NCBI RefSeq assembly: GCF_001650905.1 | Contig: NZ_LXYG01000016.1 | Span: 186,001-250,000 of the forward strand | Direction: 5' to 3' | From: Balneola sp. EhC07 | GTDB taxonomy: Bacteria > Bacteroidota > Rhodothermia > Balneolales > Balneolaceae | DNA: 64,000 bases | In this document: one piece after another, positions 8,389 through 17,699 of the stretch | Layout: the number at the start of each line of letters is the position of its first letter | How positions within the stretch are numbered: the first letter of the stretch is position 1 | Position numbers and translations under genes: made by a program | The notes under the pieces: model-generated | The model's database searches: none | Seen by the model: the letters and a program-made list of their open reading frames with translations, nothing else | Told to the model about the DNA's origin: nothing

Positions 8389-10242
8389 CTACTTTAATTC
8401 CAGAATAACAGTGGATTTAGCATCAACCGAAAAGTCATCTGAAAGGTCAATAGTTCTGTTATTCATCACATTTTGTCCGGATTTAAATTTGTCCAGAATT
8501 TCAGCGAATCTTACCCGCTCCAGCGTTCTGTTTTCCTCACTGTTATTCATAACAACCATAACAGTTTGATCTTTATGAACTCTGAAATAGACATACACAT
8601 TATCCTGAGGTATAAAGTGTACAAGTTTACCTTCGTGGATAGCAGGAGAAGAGTTTCTCCAGTGAATTAATTTCTTAGTGTATTCATGAATTTCATTTTC
8701 TTTTTGTGTTCTGCCTTCTTTTGTAAATACAGAACGAGAGTCGTTTGGAAAACCACCCGGCATAGTTTGTCTCCAAACTTCATCATCTCCACCTCGGTTT
8801 TCATGCCCCATCATGAGCTCGGTCCCGTAATAGATCTGCGGAGTTCCGCGTGTAGTCATAAGCCAGGCAAGTGCCATTTTAAATTCGGCTTCTCTTTTTC
8901 CGATGTGCTCAAAAAACCGACTCATATCATGATTATCGAGAAAGGTCACATTCATCATCGGATCTGAATACAAAAAATCCTGAGAAAGCACATAATACAA
9001 TTGGCTAAGACCTTCTGTCCAGCCAAAGTCTTCATTGAATGCTTTACGAACAGCAAAGGCGAATTGGAAATCAGTTAGACTTGGTAATTCAGAATCGTAT
9101 CCATCATCAACTCCGTCTTTATCTTCCTGCCAATAAGCTTCACCTGCAACTGTATTTACCCAAGCCTCTCCTACGATATTAAATCCGGGATAAGCTTCCA
9201 GAACTTCCTTTGACCATCGAGCCATATAATCTTTATCCGGATAAACATAGGTGTCCATTCTGATGCCATCAACGCCGGTATACTCGATCCACCAAAGTGT
9301 ATTTTGGATCAAATAATCTGTTAAAAGTTCATTATCCTGATTCAGATCAGGCATTTCAGGAACAAACCAGCCATCAACCAATTTCCGTGAATCAAATTCA
9401 GATGCGTATGGATCGGAAGCGACGGAACCTCTGAAATTTGTTTGTCCTAGCTTTTCAAAATCATGAACCCAATCTTTGGTTGGCAGGTCTTTCATCCACC
9501 AGTGCTGATCTCCAATATGATTGTGAATCATATCCATGATAACTTTCATCCCGTTCTCATGAACAGTTTCTATCATGGCTTTATATTCTTCATTGCTTCC
9601 AAATCTCCGGTCCACTTTATACAGATCAGTAGCGGCATATCCGTGATAAGCACCATACTTGGTTGTCATGTCATTTTCGAAAAGCGGAGTAAACCAAACT
9701 GCTGAAACTCCCAGATCTTTGATATAATCAAGATTATCAACCACGCCCTGTATATCTCCTCCTTGTCGGCGTTGAGGATTGGAGCGATCCGCAGATTCCA
9801 GCATTCCCTCAATGGTATCATTGTCAGGATTTCCATTTGCAAAACGATCGGGCATCATTAAATAGATCACATCTCTTGAATCAAATCCCTGATAGCGTCC
9901 TTCTGCAGGTTCTCTTTCCAAAAGTTCATAAGGAACTGAAATGGATCCATCTCCATTTTTAAGAATAATTTCTAATTTTCCGGCTGCTGCCTTTTCGGAA
10001 ATATCTAAATAGATGAACAGATAGTTTGGAGAGTCAACAGCTATCTGACGTTTGATCTCAACTCCGGCATAGTTAACGGTTGCTCTGTATGAGCCGAGAT
10101 TTTCACCATACAACTGAATTTGCAGCTCAGTAACCGGCATATTTGCCCACCAGAAAGGAGGATCGATCACTTTTACTTCCTGAGCTTTTAAATTAGGAAT
10201 AAGGAATAGAAGAATTAGGAAAAAGGTGTATAGTTTGTTCAT
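8389..10242 (-). CDS. Periplasmic neopullulanase / cyclomaltodextrinase-type alpha-amylase (SusA-like, GH13)
   Basis: A 617-residue secreted enzyme, the same size class as Bacteroides SusA. The signal peptide ends LKAQ. An N-terminal Ig-like domain (about 20-120) typical of cyclomaltodextrinases precedes the GH13 barrel. GH13 regions: DMIHNHIG (region I), GIRMDTYVY with the nucleophile Asp near 329 (II), VGEAWV with the acid/base Glu near 358 (III), and FLDNHDM near 436 (IV). It would hydrolyse alpha-1,4-glucans, maltodextrins or pullulan in the periplasm. It is 1 bp downstream of a small envelope protein gene, so the two are co-transcribed. No SusCD pair adjoins it. Confidence 0.88.
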   Translation of the reverse strand: MNKLYTFFLILLFLIPNLKAQEVKVIDPPFWWANMPVTELQIQLYGENLGSYRATVNYAGVEIKRQIAVDSPNYLFIYLDISEKAAAGKLEIILKNGDGSISVPYELLEREPAEGRYQGFDSRDVIYLMMPDRFANGNPDNDTIEGMLESADRSNPQRRQGGDIQGVVDNLDYIKDLGVSAVWFTPLFENDMTTKYGAYHGYAATDLYKVDRRFGSNEEYKAMIETVHENGMKVIMDMIHNHIGDQHWWMKDLPTKDWVHDFEKLGQTNFRGSVASDPYASEFDSRKLVDGWFVPEMPDLNQDNELLTDYLIQNTLWWIEYTGVDGIRMDTYVYPDKDYMARWSKEVLEAYPGFNIVGEAWVNTVAGEAYWQEDKDGVDDGYDSELPSLTDFQFAFAVRKAFNEDFGWTEGLSQLYYVLSQDFLYSDPMMNVTFLDNHDMSRFFEHIGKREAEFKMALAWLMTTRGTPQIYYGTELMMGHENRGGDDEVWRQTMPGGFPNDSRSVFTKEGRTQKENEIHEYTKKLIHWRNSSPAIHEGKLVHFIPQDNVYVYFRVHKDQTVMVVMNNSEENRTLERVRFAEILDKFKSGQNVMNNRTIDLSDDFSVDAKSTVILELK

Positions 10243-10243
10243 G

Positions 10244-10732
10244 CTAAAAAGAGAATTTTAAACCTGCGCCGGACGAAGTTATTGTAAATGTAAGTTGATT
10301 CTGGATCGTGCTATTCAGAGTTGCTAAACCGCTGTTGTATTCATTAACGCCTCTTCGTGCATTTTTTACGGCTGAATTATAGATAGGGATCGAAATTACT
10401 GCTATGCCTGCTCCTACATAAAATAAATTCCAATTAGGTTCTCCGCCACCAATAGCCGTCCCCACCGGCCAACCGATAAAAAAGCCTCCTATAGCACCAA
10501 CTATGGTTGATGTGGTTGCCTGGTTTTTGCTCATACGAAGATAAGTAGCAGCTTGCTCGTTTTGATCAACAAGACTTAAAGTTTCGTCAAAGTTCAAATT
10601 GTTTCCATTATGCTCGAACTTAATACCGGAAAAGAAACTGGTTTTTACGGTAAGCGATTCATTTGCTTGTCCAAAAATAAGTCCGGAGGAAAAAAGAATA
10701 AAAAAAGAGGCGAGGTAAGTTTTTTTGATCAT
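10244..10732 (-). CDS. Small exported protein with a glycine-rich membrane segment
   Basis: A 162-residue protein with a signal peptide (ends GLIFGQ). Near residues 75-115 there is a glycine-rich hydrophobic stretch (GAIGGFFIGWPVGTAIGGG, then VGAGIAVISIPIY), resembling glycine-zipper envelope proteins. It is directly upstream of the neopullulanase gene (1 bp apart) and probably shares its transcript. No function can be assigned. Confidence 0.6.
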   Translation of the reverse strand: MIKKTYLASFFILFSSGLIFGQANESLTVKTSFFSGIKFEHNGNNLNFDETLSLVDQNEQAATYLRMSKNQATTSTIVGAIGGFFIGWPVGTAIGGGEPNWNLFYVGAGIAVISIPIYNSAVKNARRGVNEYNSGLATLNSTIQNQLTFTITSSGAGLKFSF

Positions 10733-10821
10733 GTTGTGTTCGTCTAAAATAATTTGAATGTGGTTTATAATAGTAAACCCAAAAGAGAGATTCTTATGAA
10801 AGTGCTTACATTTGATTTTGG

Positions 10822-11544
10822 CTATTTACACTCTTTCAGAAGATAAGAGATCCTATTTGCATCAAAGCCTTTGTCAACAGCTTGTTTAAAGTATGAACAA
10901 GCTTCTTCTGTTTGCTCAAGATCAAGGTAGATCTCTCCTTTTGTGATAATGGCTACTTGATACTCCGGATCTTTCTCAAGCACAAAGTTTATATCTTTAA
11001 ATGCAGCATCATGATCTCCCATACGCAGGAAAGTATCCGCTCTGTTATTGTAAAATATCAGTTCTTCAGGGTATTTTTGGATAAGCTTGTTAAAATCTTC
11101 AAGCGCTTCTTTTAAAAGACCTTGTCTTTTTTTGAAGGTGGCATAATCTGATGCTATTTCCCAATTGTTGGGATCAAGCTCTATCGCTGACTCAAAATCT
11201 GAATTTCCTTTCTCATAGTTTTCCAATTGCATATGCAATGTTGCTCTGTTTGTGTAGAAAACCACTCTATCATTTTCGAGTTTTATAGCTTTATCATACG
11301 ATTTAAGAGCGTCCTTATTTTTTCCTAATCTGCGTTGGATGGTCCCTAAATCAGAATAATATCGAGCCAAATTTGGACTCTTTTTACTTTTCTTAATGAG
11401 CTTTTTTTGTTCTTTCTCAGCGCATTTATAATCTCTTGAACTGTAGCATTCGTTAATTTTGTCTTGTATTTCTTGTACTGATTGGGCTTGAATAGAACCG
11501 GCGCTTATGATTACTAAAAAGAATAAAGAGAAAAGTTTTGACAT
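10822..11544 (-). CDS. Secreted TPR-repeat protein
   Basis: A 240-residue protein with a signal peptide ending SIQAQ. The mature part is built of tandem TPR-like helical repeats: the pattern A-x-x-x-Y-x-x-A-I-x-L-x-P/N appears at least four times between about 50 and 225 (for example SYDKAIKLENDRVVFYTNRA and DFESAIELDPNNWE). TPR arrays are protein-protein scaffolds; here it would be periplasmic. Neighbours are a TonB-dependent receptor upstream and the amylase operon downstream, with no clear functional link. Confidence 0.75.
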   Translation of the reverse strand: MSKLFSLFFLVIISAGSIQAQSVQEIQDKINECYSSRDYKCAEKEQKKLIKKSKKSPNLARYYSDLGTIQRRLGKNKDALKSYDKAIKLENDRVVFYTNRATLHMQLENYEKGNSDFESAIELDPNNWEIASDYATFKKRQGLLKEALEDFNKLIQKYPEELIFYNNRADTFLRMGDHDAAFKDINFVLEKDPEYQVAIITKGEIYLDLEQTEEACSYFKQAVDKGFDANRISYLLKECK

Positions 11545-11636
11545 AATTTATTTTGTTGGTTTAGCATAGATGATAACAAAGCAAGAAGAAATATACATAT
11601 ATAAGTGTTTCCTTGATCTTGAAAATATAGAGCGAT

Positions 11637-13811
11637 TTAAAAAACCAGCTTTACTCCACCGTTAATAACAAAGCCATCAACAGGGGCATAAATATCTTTG
11701 AAATCCGGATCACTTAAGCTTCCCGTGTAAATAGCATCAAACTCAGATTGTCGGGTGTCCAAAAAGTTTTCGAAGTTCAGAAATAATGAAATATTCTTTC
11801 CGAATTTCTTTTCGGTCATTAAACCGGTTATCCAATACGATTTACCTGTGCTTCCATCTCCCAATTCCTGTGGACTGAAGAAATATGCTTCCAAACCGAT
11901 CCAGAATTCTCCATGCTTTTCGTACATCAATACGTTATTTAAACGATGTTCAGCAACAAGCGGAAACGTTGTAGAACTGCCATTATAATGTTCTTGTACA
12001 TTTGCGTGAGTATAACCTATAAAGAGTTTTAAGTCCTCATAACTCCATTTCATATTTACTTCCACTCCTTTTGTATCAACATATCCCTGAGGTTGACGAA
12101 ATTCAAAATCACCGCCTACAGGAGTAAGGACAAGTGGGGCCCGAATTTGTGTGTAGAACAACAACACATTGGTAGATAGAGAAAGCTTTTCAGAAATTAA
12201 GAGTAGATAGTTGGTATCAAAATTTCCGCCGAATGATCGTTCCGCTTCAAGTAGATCTGTGTTAATAGGACGTATATTTTGAAACTGCAATTGTTCGGCA
12301 TCTTCAGAAAAAACGGTAGGAGATTTATAGCCCAACCCACCTCCTGCTCGAAGTGTGAGTTTTTGTGAATGCTCAAACATCACAGATAATCTTGGTAATG
12401 CAAATGTTCCGTATTCACTGTGATCATCTAACCTGAAACCTGTTTCCAGCGTCCATTTTGGTTTTACATTCCAGATATTTTGGATGAAAGCACCAACTAT
12501 TGCGTCATCAAAACTAAGATCTTGTCCGGCGGTTCCCTGCGATTGATCAAACTTGTCTGTCCACAAATTAACCCCGGCGATCCATTCCGATTCATCTCCG
12601 ATAAAACTGATATTTGCTTCGCTAAATGAAGAAGATTGTTTCCCGGAGAAAGTGAAGTCGGGAATCTGTACAGATCTATCATAAAAATTAAGACTGTTTT
12701 TTAGAGCTATTGAAGTGGATGAGTTGAATTGATGGTTGAGTTGAAATTGACTGGAAACTCGTTCGGTTTCATTCTTTTCAAAATATGGATCATTTACATC
12801 TTCACCTTCTATATAATCTATGTTTCCGCCAAGACGATCTTCTGTGACTAAATTCAATCCAACATTTATAGATGTTTGTTCTGAAGGATAAAGAAACAAC
12901 TTCGGGTTTAGAGTAAAACGCTCGAATTCAGGAATAGCAGTCAGTCCGATATCAGCAGGATCATAAGCCGTTCCTTTGTTGTAAGAAGTGAAAACAGTAG
13001 TTCCAATTTTCTCGTTTCTTTTAGAGTAAAAACCACTCGCGTCAAAACCAAGCGCTGAAGTACCGTTAAACATAAAACTCAGTTCAGGTTCGTCTTCAGG
13101 GCTTTTTGTGATCAGGTTTACCAATCCTGAAATTGCCCCACCTCCATACAGAGTAGAAGACGCTCCTTTAATAACTTCAACTTGTTTAAGATCTAAAGGA
13201 GTGATTTGCATTAAGCTTAATCCACCTGAGAATCCAGAATAAAGAGGTAATCCATCTCGTAAAAGCTGAGTGTATTTACCATCCAGCCCTTGAATTCTGA
13301 TGCTGGAATTATAACTGGTAGCAGAAGTTTGCTGAGTTTGAATTCCGGTGCTTTCATTTAACAGCATACGGATATCGCCGGGTTTCATATTTCCTTTTTC
13401 CGCTAATTCTTCTCCGGCGATAAACTCAACTCTGGTAGGTACGTCTTCAATAGTCCGACTGCTTCTTGTAGAGCTTACTACAATTTCAGCCATTTCTTCA
13501 TGATCATGTTCAAGTTCAAAGATCTGGTTTTGCTCGGAGTCAGCTAAAGGGAAAGACCTGCTAAAAGAGATAGTTTCATATCCAACATACCGGATATTAA
13601 TGAGATGATTTCCATTGGGAATATTATTAATTGTGACTACTCCATCTGCATTACTGGTATTACCAATACTAAGATCCGGAAGAAGAACGGTTACTCCAAT
13701 CAGAGCTTCGCCGGTGTCATGGTCTAATATTTTAGCTGTAAAAGAGTTTTGAGCAAAGGCAGTTTGACAAAAAAGAAGGAGGAGTGAACTTATAGCAAAT
13801 GTTATCTGCAT
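11637..13811 (-). CDS. TonB-dependent outer membrane receptor with carboxypeptidase-like N-terminal domain
   Basis: A 724-residue receptor. After the signal peptide (ends TAFAQ) comes a carboxypeptidase-regulatory-like domain (about 22-105: AKILDHDTGEALIGVTV). The TonB box/plug region has EIVVSSTR, then the plug pattern with IRIQGLDGKYTQLLRDGLP and VEVIKGASSTLYGGGAISG. The rest is a 22-strand type barrel ending in hydrophobic VF. It looks most like siderophore/vitamin or metal receptors (FepA/BtuB type) rather than SusC. A His-rich EHDHEE segment before the plug might bind a metal. An ECF sigma factor gene is divergent from it; a regulatory link is possible but not shown. Confidence 0.85.
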   Translation of the reverse strand: MQITFAISSLLLLFCQTAFAQNSFTAKILDHDTGEALIGVTVLLPDLSIGNTSNADGVVTINNIPNGNHLINIRYVGYETISFSRSFPLADSEQNQIFELEHDHEEMAEIVVSSTRSSRTIEDVPTRVEFIAGEELAEKGNMKPGDIRMLLNESTGIQTQQTSATSYNSSIRIQGLDGKYTQLLRDGLPLYSGFSGGLSLMQITPLDLKQVEVIKGASSTLYGGGAISGLVNLITKSPEDEPELSFMFNGTSALGFDASGFYSKRNEKIGTTVFTSYNKGTAYDPADIGLTAIPEFERFTLNPKLFLYPSEQTSINVGLNLVTEDRLGGNIDYIEGEDVNDPYFEKNETERVSSQFQLNHQFNSSTSIALKNSLNFYDRSVQIPDFTFSGKQSSSFSEANISFIGDESEWIAGVNLWTDKFDQSQGTAGQDLSFDDAIVGAFIQNIWNVKPKWTLETGFRLDDHSEYGTFALPRLSVMFEHSQKLTLRAGGGLGYKSPTVFSEDAEQLQFQNIRPINTDLLEAERSFGGNFDTNYLLLISEKLSLSTNVLLFYTQIRAPLVLTPVGGDFEFRQPQGYVDTKGVEVNMKWSYEDLKLFIGYTHANVQEHYNGSSTTFPLVAEHRLNNVLMYEKHGEFWIGLEAYFFSPQELGDGSTGKSYWITGLMTEKKFGKNISLFLNFENFLDTRQSEFDAIYTGSLSDPDFKDIYAPVDGFVINGGVKLVF

Positions 13812-13984
13812 TTTATTTTTTTTATGGAACTCAAAGTCTAAGGATGAAATGAAATTATTCTGAATTTCAGCAAACGGAAATTACAGAGGTGAATTATTAA
13901 TAGTTTATAAACTTTGCGACTTTTTAATGAGTTGATGTGTCTTATGAGTGAATGCGCGCAAACATGAATTCCTAAAAACGATCT

Positions 13985-14605
13985 GTGTCTGATTCTGAAT
14001 TTACTGACTTACTGAAACCTCATTATAATGATGCGGTTAATTATTGCAGAGCTTTATGCTCGGGTGCGTCAAAATCAGAAGCTGAAGATGTGATGCAACA
14101 AGCATTGCTGAAAGCTTACGAGAATTTTGATTCACTGAGGGATAAAGCAAGCTTTAAAAGTTGGTTTTTTCAGATCATAACAAGGACTTTTTATAACTCG
14201 GTTCGCAAGCCGTTTTGGAGTAGGTTTGTGTCGCTAAACAGTGAAGATGGTAAGGCTGCTTTTCATGTTTTTGAAGATAATTTCTTTGAAGACAATCAAA
14301 TGTTGATCGCGGCTTTATCAAAAATCAGCAAAAAAGAACGCGCTGCAATTCTTCTGTTCGAAATTGGAGGGTTTTCTATTGAAGAGATCACCGCCATACA
14401 AAAGGAGAAAAGTGAATCGACTATAAAATCACGATTAAGTCGGACCAGAAAAAAGTTAAAGGAGTTCATGGTAACGCTTGAGGAAGAATCTGTAGGGACG
14501 CAAAATATCGCTCCCAAACAGAAAATTCTAAAGCCTCAAAAATCAACCAAAGATCTATACCATGAAACCGCTAAAGTTATCAAAGAAATTAAATCCATTG
14601 GGTGA
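13985..14605 (+). CDS. ECF-type RNA polymerase sigma factor
   Basis: A 206-residue sigma-70 family protein. Region 2 is at about 10-80 (YNDAVNYCRALC, EAEDVMQQALLKAYENF, SFKSWFFQIITRTFYN). Region 4 is at about 110-160 (KKERAAILLFEIGGFSIEEITAI, then SESTIKSRLSRTRKKLKEF), a helix-turn-helix for the -35 element. Regions 1 and 3 are missing, as in ECF sigma factors. The start shown is GTG. A single-pass membrane protein gene begins 4 bp after its stop and is the likely anti-sigma or co-regulated partner. Confidence 0.88.
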   Translation: MSDSEFTDLLKPHYNDAVNYCRALCSGASKSEAEDVMQQALLKAYENFDSLRDKASFKSWFFQIITRTFYNSVRKPFWSRFVSLNSEDGKAAFHVFEDNFFEDNQMLIAALSKISKKERAAILLFEIGGFSIEEITAIQKEKSESTIKSRLSRTRKKLKEFMVTLEEESVGTQNIAPKQKILKPQKSTKDLYHETAKVIKEIKSIG

Positions 14606-14609
14606 TATT

Positions 14610-15491
14610 ATGAACCTGCCGGAAGCTTTCGATCAATTAAAAAATACAAAGCACAATTCTTCATTTGAGAACCTGGGTGATTGGTTAGAAAACAACAATG
14701 CAAAACCCAGAAAAATGAAATCACTCTATAAAGTTGCAGCATCCTTAATTTTTACAACCCTGATCTTAATAGCTTGCACCGTTCCTGTTCAACACGAAGA
14801 AGAAATCGGATACATGATCAAAGGTCTGGCACCCGGAATAGAATCTAAGACCAAATCGAATATCGCCTCAAGATTTGAAGAAGAAGGTCTGGACATTTCG
14901 CAAGTAAGTATCAGCCAGGTTTTAATAGAGCATGAACAAACAGGTGAAACTAATGGTGATAAACTCACAGAAGTTGTGATGATACTACCAAAAGCGGATT
15001 ATAAAATAGCTGAACAAAAGAAAAGCGCCTTAGCAAATGTGTTCGATTTTCAATCATTGGAAATTCTTCCGATAGAAGAGACCGTTGAACGAACCGTTTT
15101 TGAATCAGCTCTGCACACTTTTGACCTTAAAGTAAAAGAAGAAATCAGTGAAGAAGAGATCGCGATCAGAATCAATCGTTTCATACACGAAAACAGTGAA
15201 CGCATGCACGGTGATGCAAAGATCAAAACTGATAAAGAAGGCAACAGAATCGTAGAAATAAGCTTAATTGATGCAACCGATAATGTGAATGATTTCGAGA
15301 TCAAACATGAGACAAACAGAGATGCAGATTATCGCACAAAAAAATCTATTGAGACTTTATATAATGATCTGTCACCTGAGCGACCGGCTTCAGAAAGAAT
15401 AAAAAACATGAGTGCAGAAGAAGTAAAAGCTTTAAAGCTGAGAGAGATCAAAAAACAGGAAATGAAGAAGAAAAAAGAGCAGGAAAACTAA
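14610..15491 (+). CDS. Single-pass membrane protein, probable partner (anti-sigma-like) of the ECF sigma factor
   Basis: A 293-residue protein counted from the ATG at 14610, 4 bp after the sigma factor stop. An earlier in-frame ATG at 14562 would overlap the sigma gene and adds nothing conserved. A short cytoplasmic N-terminus (about 45 residues) is followed by one membrane helix (VAASLIFTTLILIACTV) and a charged extracytoplasmic domain. The C-terminal ~30 residues are highly basic/acidic (Lys/Glu-rich). The layout of short cytosolic part, one helix and outer domain, with the gene placed after an ECF sigma factor, suggests an anti-sigma role. No classical zinc anti-sigma HxxxCxxC motif is present, so this is inference. 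Confidence 0.55.
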   Translation: MNLPEAFDQLKNTKHNSSFENLGDWLENNNAKPRKMKSLYKVAASLIFTTLILIACTVPVQHEEEIGYMIKGLAPGIESKTKSNIASRFEEEGLDISQVSISQVLIEHEQTGETNGDKLTEVVMILPKADYKIAEQKKSALANVFDFQSLEILPIEETVERTVFESALHTFDLKVKEEISEEEIAIRINRFIHENSERMHGDAKIKTDKEGNRIVEISLIDATDNVNDFEIKHETNRDADYRTKKSIETLYNDLSPERPASERIKNMSAEEVKALKLREIKKQEMKKKKEQEN

Positions 15492-15520
15492 GCTTGGTAA
15501 TCAATTCTTGTGACTTTAAC

Positions 15521-15557
15521 ACTTGTAACGATGCTTTGCGCCGTTACAAGTTTTTTT
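15521..15557 (+). terminator. Rho-independent terminator of the sigma factor operon
   Basis: A 10-bp stem (ACTTGTAACG at 15521-15530 with CGTTACAAGT at 15542-15551) is followed by a run of seven T residues, 30 bp after the operon's last stop codon. Confidence 0.85.
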
Positions 15558-15663
15558 GATCAAAATAGATGCACAGGGAAAGTATTGATACCTAGCATCG
15601 GACTAGTTTAGAAAAGTAGTTCAGGACCATCTTATTTATAGGAAAGGTCGGAAATCCGGAATG

Positions 15664-16410
15664 CTAAACCAGATGTGCTATAATGCCAATCACTAAAAAA
15701 GCCAGAATTATCAAATAGCATAAAATATAGGCCATTAAAGTTCTTAAGAAGGAGCTGATCTTTCCGGCCGGACTAAAGAGTTGTATGAATGTCCAAAAAG
15801 CAAAACCTACAGAGAGGCTAAGCGGGATGATGGGATAATAGTACAAATCGATACTGCCGATATATTGAACGAGTACAAAAAAGGAATAAATAATGGCTTG
15901 TTGACCCGTGATATAAGCATTGATTACAAAGTGCTCAAAAAAATTATATCGATATTTTTTAAATGCAATCAGAGATGAAATAGAAAAGAAAGGAAGAAAC
16001 AGAATGGTAGAGTATGCATGATTTTGAGCTATCCATTGTAAAATTGTTGACAATACAGGATCTGATTGTGTAGAAGGGCCACCTTCCGCCATGCCGAGCA
16101 CAACCTCTCCTAAAAAAGTGGTTTCGGAAATCAAATTAGCTACTAAAGCATAAAAAGTAGAAAGCAACAAAACATAAGATACAGGCCTTATATAGTTTTT
16201 TCTTTTTCCCTCCAGGTATTCCCGGATACTATTTCCCGGTCGTTTAAAAAACTCTTTTATCGTGAAGAATAATCCGGTGTCAATTTGAAAAAAGGTGTTT
16301 GGGATCTCGGAAATTATATACTGAGCATTTATTCGATCTACTTTTGTTTTTTGCCCACAATGAGAACAAAAAACTCCACTAATTTCTTCCCCACAATTTT
16401 TACAGGTCAT
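15664..16410 (-). CDS. DUF3667-domain membrane protein
   Basis: A 248-residue protein starting at the ATG that leads into a zinc-ribbon motif (MTCKNCGEEISGVFCSHCGQ: two CxxC pairs). The next part, IPNTFFQIDTGLFFTIKEFF and RPGNSIREYLEGKRKNYIRP, is the DUF3667 signature. Five or so hydrophobic segments follow. An earlier ATG at 16479 would add 23 residues ahead of the zinc ribbon and is not preferred. The family is common in Bacteroidota and has no known function. No operon partner. Confidence 0.78.
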   Translation of the reverse strand: MTCKNCGEEISGVFCSHCGQKTKVDRINAQYIISEIPNTFFQIDTGLFFTIKEFFKRPGNSIREYLEGKRKNYIRPVSYVLLLSTFYALVANLISETTFLGEVVLGMAEGGPSTQSDPVLSTILQWIAQNHAYSTILFLPFFSISSLIAFKKYRYNFFEHFVINAYITGQQAIIYSFFVLVQYIGSIDLYYYPIIPLSLSVGFAFWTFIQLFSPAGKISSFLRTLMAYILCYLIILAFLVIGIIAHLV

Positions 16411-16506
16411 ATTATTAGATATTAAAACCTCACTAAGTTTCCAAGTGGTAAATGTTTTCTTGTTGACCTTAAGGCACAAAAATCCGCCTTAAGCTTTTTG
16501 ATCAGC

Positions 16507-17508
16507 TTAATAAAACTCTTTCACTGACTCCATTTCGAATAACTTTGTTTTCACTTTGATGTGATTTGGATTATCGGTCTGATTTTCAAGTAATTCGTTC
16601 ACTGCCACAACACCAACCTCAAATCCTGAGTGATGAAGGTGTGAAATATTCGGATACAGATAATAGGGAACAAAACCATCGCTGATACTGAGCAATGATA
16701 TCTGTTCAGGAATTTTGTACTCCATCCTCATCAGCAAGTGATGGGTATTTACAAGTAATTCATCTGACATGCAGAAAATGGCAGATATGTTTTTGTTTGA
16801 AGTTAAAATTGTTTCTAATTCTGAGTCTAATGAAAGAATATTCTCTATCTCTAAAGATATATGCTTAGATGGGAAGTCGGTATAATTTTGGAGAGCCTTA
16901 TTAAACCCATCTTTTCTAAGATTGGTAATACTAAGATCCGGATTTCCAAATATACTAAGAATACTGCTATGCCCCTTTTGATGCAGGTATTCTGCAGCTT
17001 GGTAACCGGCAAGTTCATCTTCGATTGTAATAGTAGAATAATTTTGAGTATTCAAAACTTTATCAAGAAGAACTACGGGCATCTCCTTTTTTGTTATTTT
17101 ATCGATATGGGAAAGATTCTTGGTCTCGACCGATAAGCAGAGCAAGACTCCACAGAATGACATTTCCAGACAATATTTGAGCAATTCTTTCTCTTTTTCC
17201 AAGGAGTTATCTGATTGAAAAATAGCTACTGATAAACCGGATTTTTCAGCTTCTAAATTTACTCCATATATAAGCTCGGGCATAAAAAACATATTGATTT
17301 CAGGAATGATCAATGCTATGATATTTGACTCATTCTTTCTTAAACCTGACGCTCTTCTATTTTTTGTATAGTTCAGTTCTTCCGCAACAAGCCTGACCTT
17401 TTCTTTCATATTTTCACTAATATCAGGATGATCGGAAAGAGCACGAGATATAGTAGAAGGAGATACTCCTAATTTTTTTGCAAGATCTTTAATAGTGGCT
17501 CGAGACAT
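16507..17508 (-). CDS. LacI-family transcriptional regulator, probable sucrose-cluster repressor
   Basis: A 333-residue LacI/GalR protein. The N-terminal helix-turn-helix and hinge region is classical (TIKDLAKKLGVSPSTISRAL, then about residues 45-60 as hinge helix). The periplasmic-binding-like effector domain fills the rest (for example NIIALIIPEI, then ISAIFCMSDELL). It is divergent from the TonB receptor that opens a sucrose-utilisation cluster; the 191-bp intergenic region holds two perfect palindromes with a central CG, the LacI-family operator style. It most likely represses the cluster and possibly itself. The effector is unknown; sucrose, fructose or a phosphorylated sugar would be reasonable. 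Confidence 0.88.
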   Translation of the reverse strand: MSRATIKDLAKKLGVSPSTISRALSDHPDISENMKEKVRLVAEELNYTKNRRASGLRKNESNIIALIIPEINMFFMPELIYGVNLEAEKSGLSVAIFQSDNSLEKEKELLKYCLEMSFCGVLLCLSVETKNLSHIDKITKKEMPVVLLDKVLNTQNYSTITIEDELAGYQAAEYLHQKGHSSILSIFGNPDLSITNLRKDGFNKALQNYTDFPSKHISLEIENILSLDSELETILTSNKNISAIFCMSDELLVNTHHLLMRMEYKIPEQISLLSISDGFVPYYLYPNISHLHHSGFEVGVVAVNELLENQTDNPNHIKVKTKLFEMESVKEFY

Positions 17509-17565
17509 ATTAACGCAAAAGAGGGTTTCTTTTTAAGGAGAATATCTAACGATTAATAGGAAAAC

Positions 17566-17581
17566 CCGCAAACGTTTGCGG
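17566..17581. promoter_or_regulatory. Probable LacI-family operator 1
   Basis: CCGCAAACGTTTGCGG is a perfect 16-bp palindrome with central CG, the classical LacI/GalR operator layout. It lies 58 bp before the lacI start codon and 119 bp before the TonB receptor start, so it could control both divergent genes. Confidence 0.7.
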
Positions 17582-17612
17582 AGGTTTTTTTTAAAAACTT
17601 TTTTTGTTGATA

Positions 17613-17630
17613 TAAATTTGGAAGCGCTTC
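17613..17630 (+). promoter_or_regulatory. Candidate -7 promoter element with overlapping LacI-type palindrome
   Basis: TAAATTTG at 17613-17620 matches the Bacteroidota -7 consensus TAnnTTTG. It is followed directly by GAAGCGCTTC (17621-17630), a 10-bp palindrome typical of LacI-family sites, placed where transcription would begin. No good -33 TTTG was seen at the usual distance, so the promoter call is tentative. Confidence 0.5.
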
Positions 17631-17699
17631 TATGGTAAAGCAGTTCTAACCATTGAGCTATTTTTTCAGATTAATCGATCTATAACTAAACAACGAAAA

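Noticed and set aside
14562-14609. ATG at 14562 as start of the sigma-factor partner
   Set aside because: It overlaps the sigma gene by 44 bp and adds no conserved residues; ATG at 14610 sits 4 bp after the sigma stop.
17561-17592. CCGCAAACGTTTGCGG followed by a T-rich run read as a terminator
   Set aside because: A perfect palindrome with central CG next to a lacI gene fits an operator better, and no plus-strand gene ends upstream of it.
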